52,238 bases of DNA from contig CANRIF010000005.1 of assembly GCA_947630645.1 (NCBI GenBank), positions 1 to 52,238 on the forward strand. The letters are read 5' to 3'. The position numbers and the translations under genes were made by a program. The notes beneath the pieces are model-generated. The model ran no database searches. It had not been told where the DNA came from and saw only the letters and a program-made list of their open reading frames with translations. Origin of the DNA: an uncultured Oscillospiraceae bacterium. GTDB taxonomy: Bacteria; Bacillota; Clostridia; Oscillospirales; Oscillospiraceae. Shown one piece after another: positions 1 through 8,618 of this stretch; position 1 is the first letter of the stretch, and each line of letters starts with the position of its first letter.

Positions 1-312
1 GACAAGGGCCGCCGGAACGTGGACACCGTGTCCTCCAGCCTGCCCTACACCGTCCGGGCCAAGGCCGAGCGGCTGACTGCGCCGGTGGCGGCGGCCATGC
101 GCCGGGCCAGCATGATCGAGACGGACATCGAGCCCGGCCCCAAGGGGGGCAAGAGCGTGAGCCTGCGGCTGTCCGACGGGGTGGGGGAGATCGTATCCAT
201 GCGCCTGGCGGTGCCGGACGAGGACGTGGCCCGCGCCGTGGAAAAACGCTTCCGTGCCGGAGCCGAGGACATATACAACCAGTTGATCGAACTGCTGACG
301 GCAGAGGAATAA
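1..312 (+). CDS. Unknown protein, 5' end cut by window
   Basis: The reading frame is already open at base 1 and ends with TAA at 310-312, so the true start probably lies upstream; a GTG at 19 is the first internal start candidate but has no clear ribosome site. The visible 103 residues are soluble, charged and without membrane segments. They hold a Ser/Leu-rich start, a mid stretch rich in G and K (GPKGGKSVSLRL), and an acidic helical C-terminus (YNQLIELLTAEE). I do not recognise the family. A strong hairpin terminator follows 12 bases after the stop, so this is the last gene of its transcript. Confidence 0.55.
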   Translation, partial: DKGRRNVDTVSSSLPYTVRAKAERLTAPVAAAMRRASMIETDIEPGPKGGKSVSLRLSDGVGEIVSMRLAVPDEDVARAVEKRFRAGAEDIYNQLIELLTAEE

Positions 313-323
313 CATATCAAATG

Positions 324-356
324 AAAGGCGCGGCGCCGGGGCACCGCGCCTTTGCC
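324..356 (+). terminator. Rho-independent terminator
   Basis: A perfect 10-bp stem (AAAGGCGCGG at 324-333 with CCGCGCCTTT at 344-353) closes a 10-base loop. It lies just after the first gene, but the T run is short (TTT). Confidence 0.7.
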
Positions 357-413
357 ATAAGACCGACGCTGTCGGAATTTATATTTTTTTAAGAAACTCT
401 TTGCTGTCCCATC

Positions 414-442
414 TTGCCAGAAACGGGGAACTATGTTACAAT
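414..442 (+). promoter_or_regulatory. Sigma-A-type promoter
   Basis: TTGCCA (414-419), 17 bases, TACAAT (437-442), ending 40 bases before the nucleotidyltransferase start. Confidence 0.6.
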
Positions 443-482
443 AGCGCGGCATCTAAATTATTGAAAGGAAAACGGAAGCGAT

Positions 483-1397
483 ATGGACATCACACTGGTC
501 GTGCTGGCGGCGGGGATCGGCTCCCGGTACGGGGCTGGGATCAAGCAGCTGGAACACGTTGGGCCCGGAGGGGAGATCATCATGGACTATTCCGTCCATG
601 ACGCTATCCGCGCAGGATTCAACAGGGTGGTGTTCATCCTCCGGCCGGACATCCGGGAGGAGTTCATGGAGGCCATCGGCAACAGGATGGAGGCGCGGTT
701 CCAGGCGCTGGGCGTGAGGTGGGCTTATGCCTACCAGGAGACGAAGGACCTGCCCGAGGGCCGGACCAAGCCCTGGGGGACCGGACAGGCGGTGCTGTGC
801 TGCGCGCCGCTGCTGGACGGGCCTTTCGCTGTCATCAACGCCGATGACTATTACGGCAAGCAGGCCTTTAAGCTGGCCTATGAGTTTTTGTCCGGCTACC
901 GGCCCGAGGAGCCGGGGCGGTACGGGATGATCGGCTTCGTGCTGAAAAACACCCTGTCCGACGTGGGCGGCGTGACCCGCGGCGTGTGCGAGGTGGACGG
1001 GGACGGCGACCTGGCCAAGGTGACGGAGACTAGGGGCATCGTCCGCACGGCGGGCGGCGGCGCGGCGGTCCCGGATGGGGACGGCTGGCGGCAGCTGGAC
1101 CCGGACAGCTTGGTGTCCATGAATATGTGGCTTCTGACCCCGGCGTTCCTGGACGGGCTGGGGGCGCGGTTCGACGCGTTCCGCGCCGGGCTGGCGGACC
1201 CCAGGAAGGGGGAGTTCCTGCTGCCGGAGATCGTGGACGCCATGGTGAAGGAGGGTAGGGCCACGGTGCGGGTGCTGCGTACCACGGACCAGTGGTTCGG
1301 TATCACCTATCAAGAGGACCGGGCGCCGGTGACGGAGGCGTTCCGCGATCTGATCGCCCGGGGCGAGTACAGCGCCGACCTCTTCAGTGACCTATAA
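483..1397 (+). CDS. Sugar-phosphate nucleotidyltransferase family protein
   Basis: This 304-residue protein has the nucleotidyltransferase N-terminus: the glycine-rich nucleotide loop LAAGIGSRYG at residues 7-16 followed by KQ, and an acidic metal-binding stretch INADDYYG near residue 120. Such enzymes join an NTP to a sugar or polyol phosphate and release pyrophosphate. No left-handed helix repeats or mutase domain are present, so this is a bare catalytic domain with its own C-terminal part (YQEDRAPVTEAFRDLI). Substrate cannot be told from sequence. It stands alone between a promoter at 414-442 and a terminator at 1416-1447. Confidence 0.8.
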   Translation: MDITLVVLAAGIGSRYGAGIKQLEHVGPGGEIIMDYSVHDAIRAGFNRVVFILRPDIREEFMEAIGNRMEARFQALGVRWAYAYQETKDLPEGRTKPWGTGQAVLCCAPLLDGPFAVINADDYYGKQAFKLAYEFLSGYRPEEPGRYGMIGFVLKNTLSDVGGVTRGVCEVDGDGDLAKVTETRGIVRTAGGGAAVPDGDGWRQLDPDSLVSMNMWLLTPAFLDGLGARFDAFRAGLADPRKGEFLLPEIVDAMVKEGRATVRVLRTTDQWFGITYQEDRAPVTEAFRDLIARGEYSADLFSDL

Positions 1398-1415
1398 GGA
1401 TATAGAGACATCAAT

Positions 1416-1447
1416 AGCCGGAGGGACGTGCCCTCCGGCTGTTTTTT
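1416..1447 (+). terminator. Rho-independent terminator
   Basis: A perfect 10-bp stem (AGCCGGAGGG at 1416-1425 with CCCTCCGGCT at 1431-1440) is followed by G and six T. It ends the nucleotidyltransferase transcript and touches the stop of the converging acetyltransferase. Confidence 0.9.
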
Positions 1448-2016
1448 CATTGATACCGGGCCATCACCGCCGCCACCGCCGCCGGGTCCACCTCCGGGAA
1501 CGGGAGCAGGGGAGCGGGCGGCACGTCGTATGGCCCCAGGACCTTCTCGAACCAGGCCGCGTCGTGCCAAGCGCCATTTTTGTACCCGGAGTTGAGGGAA
1601 GTTCCCGCCCGGATGAAGCCGAGTCCCAGGTGCAGCGCCTCGCTGGCGGCGTTGGGCAGGGCCACGCAGCCCACGACGGTCTTGACGTTTTGCAGGGCCA
1701 GCAGGTCCGTCAGCAGCCCGTAGAGCTTCCGGCCATAGCCCCGGCCGGTGTAGTCCCGGTCCAGGTACACGCTCAACTCCGCGCACCAGTCGTAGGCCGC
1801 CCGCTCCCGCAGGCGGTGGGCGTAGGCGTAGCCCGCGATCCGCTCCCCGTCCAGGAGGACCAGGTAGGGGTAGGCCTGCCGGATGTCCCGGATGCGGGCG
1901 GCGAACTCCTCCGCCGTGGGCAGCGGCGCCTCAAAGGTGATGGCCGTGCCGATATACTGGGCGTAGACTGCCAGCAGTCCCGCCGCGTCCTCTTCCGTGG
2001 CAAAGCGTATGTCCAT
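1447..2016 (-). CDS. GNAT acetyltransferase, phosphinothricin acetyltransferase-like
   Basis: The 189-residue protein is a GNAT domain throughout. It starts MDIRFATEEDAAGLLAVY, has the pat-type core ITFEAPLPTAEEF, and the acetyl-CoA loop RGYGRKLYGLL near residues 92-102, then ALPNAASEALHLGLGF, the usual last strand-helix. Length and layout match the bacterial phosphinothricin/methionine sulfoximine N-acetyltransferase group, which acetylates amino groups of small toxic or amino-acid-like substrates; the actual substrate is unknown. A good ribosome site (AAGGAGGCTCC) precedes the start. It lies 19 bases after the HTH-TPR regulator and is probably co-transcribed with it. Confidence 0.85.
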   Translation of the reverse strand: MDIRFATEEDAAGLLAVYAQYIGTAITFEAPLPTAEEFAARIRDIRQAYPYLVLLDGERIAGYAYAHRLRERAAYDWCAELSVYLDRDYTGRGYGRKLYGLLTDLLALQNVKTVVGCVALPNAASEALHLGLGFIRAGTSLNSGYKNGAWHDAAWFEKVLGPYDVPPAPLLPFPEVDPAAVAAVMARYQ

Positions 2017-2035
2017 GTAGGAGCCTCCTTGTGTG

Positions 2036-3070
2036 TCACATTTCCTTTTCCGCCAGCCTGCCCAGCCGGGCGATCTCGTCCTTCAGCCAATCGTCCTCGG
2101 CCGGACAGCCGCCGAAGTCCTGCCGATCCGCCTCCAGGATGCGCTCATAGTCCCGGATGGCGGCGGCCCAGTCCTTCTCCTGCTCGTGCAGCTGGGCCAG
2201 GGAGTAGAGCCCGTCCGCGATCCGGGGCGGGGCCTGCATGGAAAAGCACTTCTCGTAATCCGCCTTGGCCTGGTCCCACATACCCAGCTTCTTGATCCGG
2301 TCCGCCCGGCTGCAATACGCCTGCCAGACATCGGGGCTTTTCGCCACCCCTGCGTCCCACTGCCGCAGCGCCTCGTCCCTGTCGCCCCGGCCCAGGGCCA
2401 CGTCGCCCAGGTAGAACAGCGCCAGGTAGTCGTCCCTGATCCTCTGCATGGCGAGGATATAGGGCTCTGCCTCGTCATAGCGGCCGTCCGCCAGCAGGTT
2501 CTCGATAAGGGCGTAATAGCCCTGGAAGATGTCGGGGGCCTTCTCCACGAACCGCTTGAAGTACTCGATGACGGCAAAGTGGTTGTCGTACCACTCGTCG
2601 CCCACCACGCCGCCCATGGCCTCCAGGTACGCCACCCAGCCGGGCTTTGCCTCCGGGGCCAGGTCCAGGGCGCGCTTGGCGTATTCCGCTGCCGCCATGT
2701 GGTCGTACTTCGCCCGGTGGTTGTAGAGGTCCGCCAGATCCGTCCAGGCCCGGGCGTTCTTGGGGTCGTCCACCGTGGCCTGGGAGAGGAACGCCGCGGC
2801 CTGGTCGAAGGCCTCCGGGGCGAGGCGGCTCTCCCGGTCCAGCATATTCTCGATCTGCTCGAAGCGGGACTCGGCGGGCAGCTGGAACAGCTCGTCGATG
2901 GTCACGCCAAAGTACGCGGCGATGGCCGGCAGCAGCGTCACGTCCGGCAGGCTCGCCCCCGTCTCCCATTTGCTCACGGCCTGGCAGCTGACGCCCAGGT
3001 GGGCGGCGGTCTGCTCCTGGGTGACCCGCTTTTGGGTCCGCAGGGCTTTTATGGTCTTTCCGATCTCCAT
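2036..3070 (-). CDS. XRE-family HTH regulator with TPR repeats
   Basis: The start chosen is the ATG at 3070, giving MEIGKTIKALRTQKRVTQEQ, which begins right at the helix-turn-helix. Upstream in-frame ATG at 3124 would add an unlikely basic tail. Residues 1-60 are a Cro/cI-type HTH (QEQTAAHLGVSCQAVSKWET) that should bind DNA. The remaining ~280 residues are helical repeats in TPR style (for example WTDLADLYNHRAKYDHMAAA and YALIENLLADGRYDEAEPYI), a layout used to sense peptides or protein partners. It sits between an MFS exporter-like gene and an acetyltransferase on the same strand, and may regulate them; the ligand is unknown. Confidence 0.85.
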   Translation of the reverse strand: MEIGKTIKALRTQKRVTQEQTAAHLGVSCQAVSKWETGASLPDVTLLPAIAAYFGVTIDELFQLPAESRFEQIENMLDRESRLAPEAFDQAAAFLSQATVDDPKNARAWTDLADLYNHRAKYDHMAAAEYAKRALDLAPEAKPGWVAYLEAMGGVVGDEWYDNHFAVIEYFKRFVEKAPDIFQGYYALIENLLADGRYDEAEPYILAMQRIRDDYLALFYLGDVALGRGDRDEALRQWDAGVAKSPDVWQAYCSRADRIKKLGMWDQAKADYEKCFSMQAPPRIADGLYSLAQLHEQEKDWAAAIRDYERILEADRQDFGGCPAEDDWLKDEIARLGRLAEKEM

Positions 3071-3164
3071 GTCTCTCGTCCTCTTCAAATGGATTCCGCG
3101 GCCTCGGTGATCTGAATATAGCACGGGCCGGGGAAAAGGACAATAGAGGCGCGGGAGAGGAAAA

Positions 3165-4397
3165 TCAACCGTCCGTTGCGCGCATGGCCAGGATGTAGAG
3201 GGGAATGGCGGCCAGCTGGGCGGCCACGGACACCGCCGCCATGGCGGGGATGCTCTGATCGTACAGCGCCCCCAGCGCCCAGCTTCCCAAAAACCAGAAC
3301 ACGCCGAAGGAACACTCGAAAAGCCCGTATCCCGTGGCCCGGCTGGACTTGGGCACCATGCCGGTGACGGCGGCCTTCAATATGGACTCCTGGGCGCCCA
3401 TGCCGATGCCCCACAGGGCCACGCCGGCCAGCAGCGCCGGGATGGAATCGCTCAAAAATACCAGCGGCGCGAAGGCCGAGGACAGGGCCGTGGAGATGAC
3501 GAGAGCGGTGAGGCCCTTTTTGTCGTAGAGATACCCGAACACCAGCGCCGCCACCGCGTCCACCAGCATGGCCCCGGCGTAGAGCAGCGGGAGATTCCCC
3601 GTGCTGACGAGGGAACCTGTCTCGGCCAGGGCGCCGGACAGGGCGCCGAACCGGCGGGTGACGTGCATGATGACCAGGGCGTAGTCGGCAAAGCCGAAGG
3701 CGAACAGGCTGATGCCCGCGATGTAGAGTTTGAAGGGCTTTTTCAGCTTGAAGGGGACATACTGCTTCGGCTCCGGCTCGAACCGCTCCGGGTGGGGGAA
3801 TCTGGCCCGGGTCACCAGCAGCAGCACGAGGGTGACGGCCCCGGGGATGGCCAGCACGGCAAAGCACAGCGCGTAGGTGGAAAAGGCGTCCCCGCCCCGC
3901 TTAAAGAGCATCACCACATACAGCAGCACAGGCCCCAGAAACGCGCCGATCTGGTCCAGCAGCTCTTGGATGCCGAAGCTCTTGCCCGCCCCCAGCTGGG
4001 AGGCGGCGAAGGACATGATGGTGTCCTTGGCGGGCTTTTTGATGGCCTTGCCCATCCGCTGCACGATGAGCAGGGCGCAGGCGGCGATCCACCCGTTCTC
4101 GCCCACCAGGGCCAGGGCAGGCACCGCCAGGATGTCCAGCACATAGCCCAAAATGGTCATGGGCCAGTACTTGCCCGTCCTATCGGTGAGCCGGCCGAAC
4201 ACATACCGCATGGAGTAGCCCACCAGCTCCCCCAGGCCCGAGGCGAACCCGATGGCCGCCGCGGAGGCGCCCATCATGGCCATATACGCGCCCCGGATGC
4301 TGGAGGCGCCCTCGTGGGTCATGTCGGAGAACAGGCTCACCACGCCAAACAGCACGATGAACCCCATGGCTGTGGACAGCTTTTTCCTCTGCCGCAT
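3165..4397 (-). CDS. MFS transporter
   Basis: The 410-residue protein has about twelve hydrophobic segments and the loop 2-3 signature of the major facilitator superfamily in the form GRLTDRTGKYWP near residues 88-99. A second conserved loop GKAIKKPAKDTIMSFA follows. Members of this superfamily move small solutes or drugs with ion gradients; the sequence gives no substrate. It begins 25 bases after the recG stop on the same strand and could be read with it. The downstream HTH-TPR gene and acetyltransferase suggest a small resistance or efflux group (inference). Confidence 0.85.
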   Translation of the reverse strand: MRQRKKLSTAMGFIVLFGVVSLFSDMTHEGASSIRGAYMAMMGASAAAIGFASGLGELVGYSMRYVFGRLTDRTGKYWPMTILGYVLDILAVPALALVGENGWIAACALLIVQRMGKAIKKPAKDTIMSFAASQLGAGKSFGIQELLDQIGAFLGPVLLYVVMLFKRGGDAFSTYALCFAVLAIPGAVTLVLLLVTRARFPHPERFEPEPKQYVPFKLKKPFKLYIAGISLFAFGFADYALVIMHVTRRFGALSGALAETGSLVSTGNLPLLYAGAMLVDAVAALVFGYLYDKKGLTALVISTALSSAFAPLVFLSDSIPALLAGVALWGIGMGAQESILKAAVTGMVPKSSRATGYGLFECSFGVFWFLGSWALGALYDQSIPAMAAVSVAAQLAAIPLYILAMRATDG

Positions 4398-4422
4398 ACG
4401 CTCGCCCCGCTACATTAAAATA

Positions 4423-6483
4423 TTAGTTGAAGGTGTCCCCGTGGAGGTCGAAGAGCGCGCCGATGCGATCCTTTAGGGGCTGGTTCTCCGGCCTGGCCAG
4501 CGCCGGGTCCGCCGCGAGAAGCGCCTGGGCCTCCTGCTGGGCCTCCTTAAGGACGCGCATATCGCCGGCCAGGTCCGCCACGTGCATCTCCGGCAGGCCG
4601 TGCTGCCGGGAGCCGAAGAAGTCGCCGGGACCCCGCAGGCGCAGGTCCTCCTCGGATATCTTGAAGCCGTCGTTGGTCTTCGTCATGATGCCGAGCCGGG
4701 CCTTGGCGTCGGGGGTGTCCGCGTCGGAGAACAGCACGCAGTAGCTTTTGTGCTGGCCCCGGCCCACCCGGCCCCGGAGCTGGTGCAGCTGGCTCAATCC
4801 GAAGCGGTCCGCGTTCTCCACGATCATCAGCGCCGCGTTGGGCACGTCCACGCCCACCTCGATCACCGTGGTGGACACCAGGATGTCGTAGTCCCCGGTG
4901 GCAAAAGCGGCCATGACCGCGTCCTTGTCCTTGGCCTTCATCCGGCCGTGGACACAGCCCACCCGCAGGTCGGGGAACACGTCCCGCTGCAGCGTCTTGG
5001 CGTAACTCTCCGCGCTCTTCACGCTGGGGGGCAGTTCCTCGTTCTCCTCCACCATGGGGCAGACGATGAATACCTGCCGGCCCTCGCCCACCAGCCGGCG
5101 CACGAAGCGCCAGATGCGCGCTCGCATATCCTCGCCCAGGGCGAAGGTGTCCACCTTCTGCCGGCCCGGGGGCAGTTCGTCCAGCACGGAGATGTCCAGG
5201 TCGCCGTAGATGATCAGCGCCAGGGTCCGGGGGATGGGAGTGGCGGACATGACAAGAACATGGGGCCGCTGGACCCCTTTGCCGGCCAGGGCGCTGCGCT
5301 GCTCCACGCCGAAGCGGTGCTGCTCGTCGGTGATGACCAGGCCCAGATCCGCGAAGGCCACGCTCTCGCTCAAAAGGGCGTGGGTGCCGACAGCCACTTG
5401 GGCAAGACCGGCCTGCAAAAGTTCGTTGGCGCCCCGCTTTTCCGCCGCCTTTATGGAGCCGGTCAGCTTCACCACCCGGATGCCGTAGGGCTCCAGCAGC
5501 TGTGTGAGGTTTACATAATGCTGCTCCGCCAAAATTTCCGTGGGGGCCATGAAGGCGGATTGCAGTCCGTTTTTCGCCGCCTGCCAGATAAGGGCCGCGG
5601 CCACCAGGGTCTTGCCGCTGCCCACGTCGCCCTGCAAAAGGCGGTTCATGGTGGCGCCGGAGGTCATGTCCGCCAGCGCCTCGTCCACCGCCCGGCGCTG
5701 GGCGGCGGTGGGGGCGTAGGGCAGGGCGGACCAGAACTGGCCCATGTCCGCGGCGGCCAGCTTCCGGCCGGGGACGGCGGCTCGCTTTTCCCGGATGGTC
5801 CCCAGGGCGGCGGCCAGGGTGAACAGTTCCTCGAACACCAGCCGCCGCCGGGCCTGGTCCAGGGCCTGCTCGTCCCGGGGGAAGTGGATATTCTCATAGG
5901 CGTACCGGGCCTGGGCCAGCTGCATCCGCTCCCGCAGGGCGGGGGGCAGCACGTCCGGCGCCTGATCGCCGCACAGGGCCAGGGCCTGGCCGACGACGCC
6001 CATCAGCTGCTTCTGGCTCACCCCGGCGGTGAGCCGGTAGATGGGCATGATGCGCCCGGTGACCACGCCCTGGCGGTCCTCCCGCTCAAAGATGGGATTC
6101 ACCATGGTCCGCCGGCGACCGTTGGCGCTGACCCGGCCGTAGAAGATGTAAGTCTCCCCGGTCTGGAACTGGCTCTTGAGGTAACTCTGGTTGAACCAGG
6201 TGATGTCCAGCGCCCCCGTCTCGTCCACGGCCCGGAGTTTCAGCAGTTCCATGCCCCGGCGCACGAAGGTATTCACCGGCGGGGAGGCGGCCATGGCTTT
6301 CACGCACACCGGCGTCTCCAGGGGCGCGGCGGCGATGGGATAGCTCTGCCGCCGGTCCTCGTAGGCACGGGGGAAGTACCCCAGCAGGTCCCGCACCGTG
6401 CGGATACCCAGCTTCTCCAGGGCCTTGGCACGGGCCTGGCCCACACCCTTCAGATATTGGATGTTGTCGTCTAATCCAGCCAT
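4423..6483 (-). CDS. recG: ATP-dependent DNA helicase RecG
   Basis: RecG remodels stalled forks and branched DNA. The protein is 686 residues from the ATG at 6483 (MAGLDDNIQYLKGVG, the usual RecG N-terminus with its helix-hairpin-like KGVG). A wedge/OB domain covers about residues 55-150, then the helicase core: Walker A GDVGSGKT at 285-292, the DEQH box near 385, SATPIPRT, and the motif VI QLRGRVGRG. An upstream in-frame ATG at 6501 would add six residues, but it falls between the -35 and -10 of the best promoter, so 6483 is preferred. That leaves almost no leader; see findings. Confidence 0.95.
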   Translation of the reverse strand: MAGLDDNIQYLKGVGQARAKALEKLGIRTVRDLLGYFPRAYEDRRQSYPIAAAPLETPVCVKAMAASPPVNTFVRRGMELLKLRAVDETGALDITWFNQSYLKSQFQTGETYIFYGRVSANGRRRTMVNPIFEREDRQGVVTGRIMPIYRLTAGVSQKQLMGVVGQALALCGDQAPDVLPPALRERMQLAQARYAYENIHFPRDEQALDQARRRLVFEELFTLAAALGTIREKRAAVPGRKLAAADMGQFWSALPYAPTAAQRRAVDEALADMTSGATMNRLLQGDVGSGKTLVAAALIWQAAKNGLQSAFMAPTEILAEQHYVNLTQLLEPYGIRVVKLTGSIKAAEKRGANELLQAGLAQVAVGTHALLSESVAFADLGLVITDEQHRFGVEQRSALAGKGVQRPHVLVMSATPIPRTLALIIYGDLDISVLDELPPGRQKVDTFALGEDMRARIWRFVRRLVGEGRQVFIVCPMVEENEELPPSVKSAESYAKTLQRDVFPDLRVGCVHGRMKAKDKDAVMAAFATGDYDILVSTTVIEVGVDVPNAALMIVENADRFGLSQLHQLRGRVGRGQHKSYCVLFSDADTPDAKARLGIMTKTNDGFKISEEDLRLRGPGDFFGSRQHGLPEMHVADLAGDMRVLKEAQQEAQALLAADPALARPENQPLKDRIGALFDLHGDTFN

Positions 6484-6489
6484 GGCCTG

Positions 6490-6518
6490 ATGATACCACA
6501 TTTTCCTGCAAAAGACAA
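6490..6518 (-). promoter_or_regulatory. Candidate promoter of recG
   Basis: Read leftward: TTGTCT (6518-6513), 17 bases, TATCAT (6495-6490). The -10 ends six bases before the recG ATG at 6483, so transcription would begin at or next to the start codon. Confidence 0.45.
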
Positions 6519-6530
6519 ATCCCGGCGCAC

Positions 6531-6559
6531 TTGATATTTTTCCGGGGCTGTGCTAAAGT
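6531..6559 (+). promoter_or_regulatory. Promoter of the M3 peptidase gene
   Basis: TTGATA (6531-6536), 17 bases, TAAAGT (6554-6559), 56 bases before the ATG at 6616, which has a strong AGGAGG site. Confidence 0.55.
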
Positions 6560-6615
6560 TGAAACGTTGTAAAAATAGCAGGCGCGTCCTGCGTTGATTA
6601 GGAGGATATACTGCG

Positions 6616-8319
6616 ATGAAGTTTTCCGAGATGCCCTATGCGCGGCCGGACCTGGACCAGGTCAAGCGGATGCTGGCGGACCTGACCCAGCAGCTGAAGG
6701 ACGCGCCGGACTATGCCGCGGCCAAGGCGGTGTTTTTGAAGAAGGAGCAGGAGCAGAAGCACCTGTCCACCCAGGCGAATCTGGCCCACATCCGCCACAC
6801 CATCGACACCCGGGACGCCTTTTACGACGGGGAGATGAAGTTTTGGAACACCGCCATGCCGGAGCTGCAGGCCTACCAGCAGCAGTGGACCATGGCGATG
6901 CTCGCCAGTCCCTTCCGGGCCGACTTCGCCGCGGAGTACGGGGACCTGATGTTCGTCAACGCCGAGATCGCCCTAAAGGCCTTCTCGCCGGAGATCATCC
7001 CGGAGATGCAGCAGGAGAACGACCTGGCCCAGGAGTACGAAAAGCTGCTGGCCTCGGCCCAGATACCCTTCGAGGGCAAGGTCTACACCCTTAGCCAGCT
7101 GACCCCCTACAAGAACGACCCTGACGACGAGCGCCGTCTCGCGGCCTGGAAGGCGGAGGGCCAGTGGTACAAGGACAACCAGCCCAAGATGGACGAGATA
7201 TACGATAAGCTGGTCCACCTGCGGGACGCCATGGGCAGGAAGCTGGGCTACGAGGGCTATACTACCCTGGGCTACTACAACATGGGCCGCAACTGCTACG
7301 GCAGGGAGGACGTGGAGAAGTTCCGCGCAGCGGTGGTGAAGTATCTGGTGCCTGTGGCGGACAAGATCTACCGCCGGCAGGCCCAGCGCCTGGGCAAGAG
7401 CTACCCCATGAGCTTTGCCGACAACGCCCTGGAGTTCCGCTCCGGCAACCCCCGCCCCCAGGGCACGCCCGACGACATCCTGGCGGCGGGGAAGAAGTTC
7501 TACGGCGAGTTGAGCCAGGAGACGGGCGAGTTCTTCAACACCATGCTGGATATGGAGCTGCTGGACGTGCTGTCCACCGAGGGCAAGGAGGCCGGCGGCT
7601 ACTGCACCAGCCTCGCCGATTACGGTGTGCCCTTCATCTTCGCCAACTTCAACGGCACCCAGCACGACGTGGAGGTGGTCACCCATGAGGCCGGCCACGC
7701 CTTCGCCGCCTGGACCAACCGGGACCGGGTCCCCAGCCAGTACATCTGGCCCAGCATGGAGGGCTGCGAGGTCCACTCCATGAGCATGGAGTTCATGGCC
7801 TGGCCCTGGGAGGAGGACTTCTTCGGCCCCGACGCCCGGAAGTTCCGTTACAGCCACCTGGCCGGGGCGCTGACCTTCATCCCCTACGGCACCATGGTGG
7901 ACCACTTCCAGCACGAGGTCTATGACCACCCGGAGATGACCCCGGCGGAGCGCCACGGCGTGTGGAAGCGGCTGCTGGGGGTGTATATGCCCTGGATGAA
8001 GCTGGACGGGGACATCCCCTTTTACAGCGAGGGCGAGGGATGGCAGCGCCAGCACCACATCTACTCCAGTCCCTTCTATTACATCGACTACTGCCTGGCC
8101 CAGACCGTGTCCCTCCAGTTCTGGGCGCTGCTGCAGGACGACCAGAAGGCCGCCTGGGCCAAGTATATGGCCTATACCCGCCAGGGCGGGAGCCGGGTGT
8201 TCACCCAGCTGCTGAAAAACGCCGGGCTGGAGAGCCCCTTTGAAGAGAGTTGCCTGCGGGGCGTGTGCGAAAAGGCCAGCAAGTGGCTGGACGAATACGA
8301 TCTCACAGGCATCCAGTGA
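6616..8319 (+). CDS. M3 family oligoendopeptidase (PepF-like)
   Basis: A 567-residue zinc metallopeptidase of family M3, which cleaves short peptides in the cytoplasm. The catalytic HEAGH lies at residues 357-361 (THEAGHAFAAW), with a further glutamate in EGCEVHSMSMEF as the likely third ligand. The C-terminal part QRQHHIYSSPFYYIDYCLAQ is the substrate-binding region typical of M3 oligoendopeptidases. No signal peptide. The ribosome site AGGAGGATATACTGCG supports the ATG at 6616. It is transcribed alone, but the next operon downstream is a peptide-type ABC importer, so imported peptides may be its substrates (inference). Confidence 0.93.
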   Translation: MKFSEMPYARPDLDQVKRMLADLTQQLKDAPDYAAAKAVFLKKEQEQKHLSTQANLAHIRHTIDTRDAFYDGEMKFWNTAMPELQAYQQQWTMAMLASPFRADFAAEYGDLMFVNAEIALKAFSPEIIPEMQQENDLAQEYEKLLASAQIPFEGKVYTLSQLTPYKNDPDDERRLAAWKAEGQWYKDNQPKMDEIYDKLVHLRDAMGRKLGYEGYTTLGYYNMGRNCYGREDVEKFRAAVVKYLVPVADKIYRRQAQRLGKSYPMSFADNALEFRSGNPRPQGTPDDILAAGKKFYGELSQETGEFFNTMLDMELLDVLSTEGKEAGGYCTSLADYGVPFIFANFNGTQHDVEVVTHEAGHAFAAWTNRDRVPSQYIWPSMEGCEVHSMSMEFMAWPWEEDFFGPDARKFRYSHLAGALTFIPYGTMVDHFQHEVYDHPEMTPAERHGVWKRLLGVYMPWMKLDGDIPFYSEGEGWQRQHHIYSSPFYYIDYCLAQTVSLQFWALLQDDQKAAWAKYMAYTRQGGSRVFTQLLKNAGLESPFEESCLRGVCEKASKWLDEYDLTGIQ

Positions 8320-8419
8320 GCCATTGGCAGAATCACCGGATTGTCCCGGGGATTTTCCTGCGCCGACTGTTCAATCTGACATAATTGGGTGGTTTGTGGT
8401 GATTTTCCACGAAGTTCCC

Positions 8420-8448
8420 TTGACAGTATTGTATTAAAGTAATAAAAT
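8420..8448 (+). promoter_or_regulatory. Near-consensus promoter of the opp operon
   Basis: TTGACA (8420-8425), 17 bases, TAAAAT (8443-8448) in an AT-rich patch. It lies 170 bases before oppA, leaving a long leader. I see no clear riboswitch or T-box in the leader. Confidence 0.75.
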
Positions 8449-8618
8449 AAATTAAAATTTTATACTCCCGGTGTGGATCATTGTCCGCAGGGCGCGGACG
8501 GGAAAGGGGTATACCCCTTTCCGCTTGCATCATGCTGATGCAAGCGATAATGGTTCGTGGACGTGGGCGGGCGCGCCCTGTTCATAAAGTTGTATTGTAT
8601 GACGAAGGAGGTCAAACA

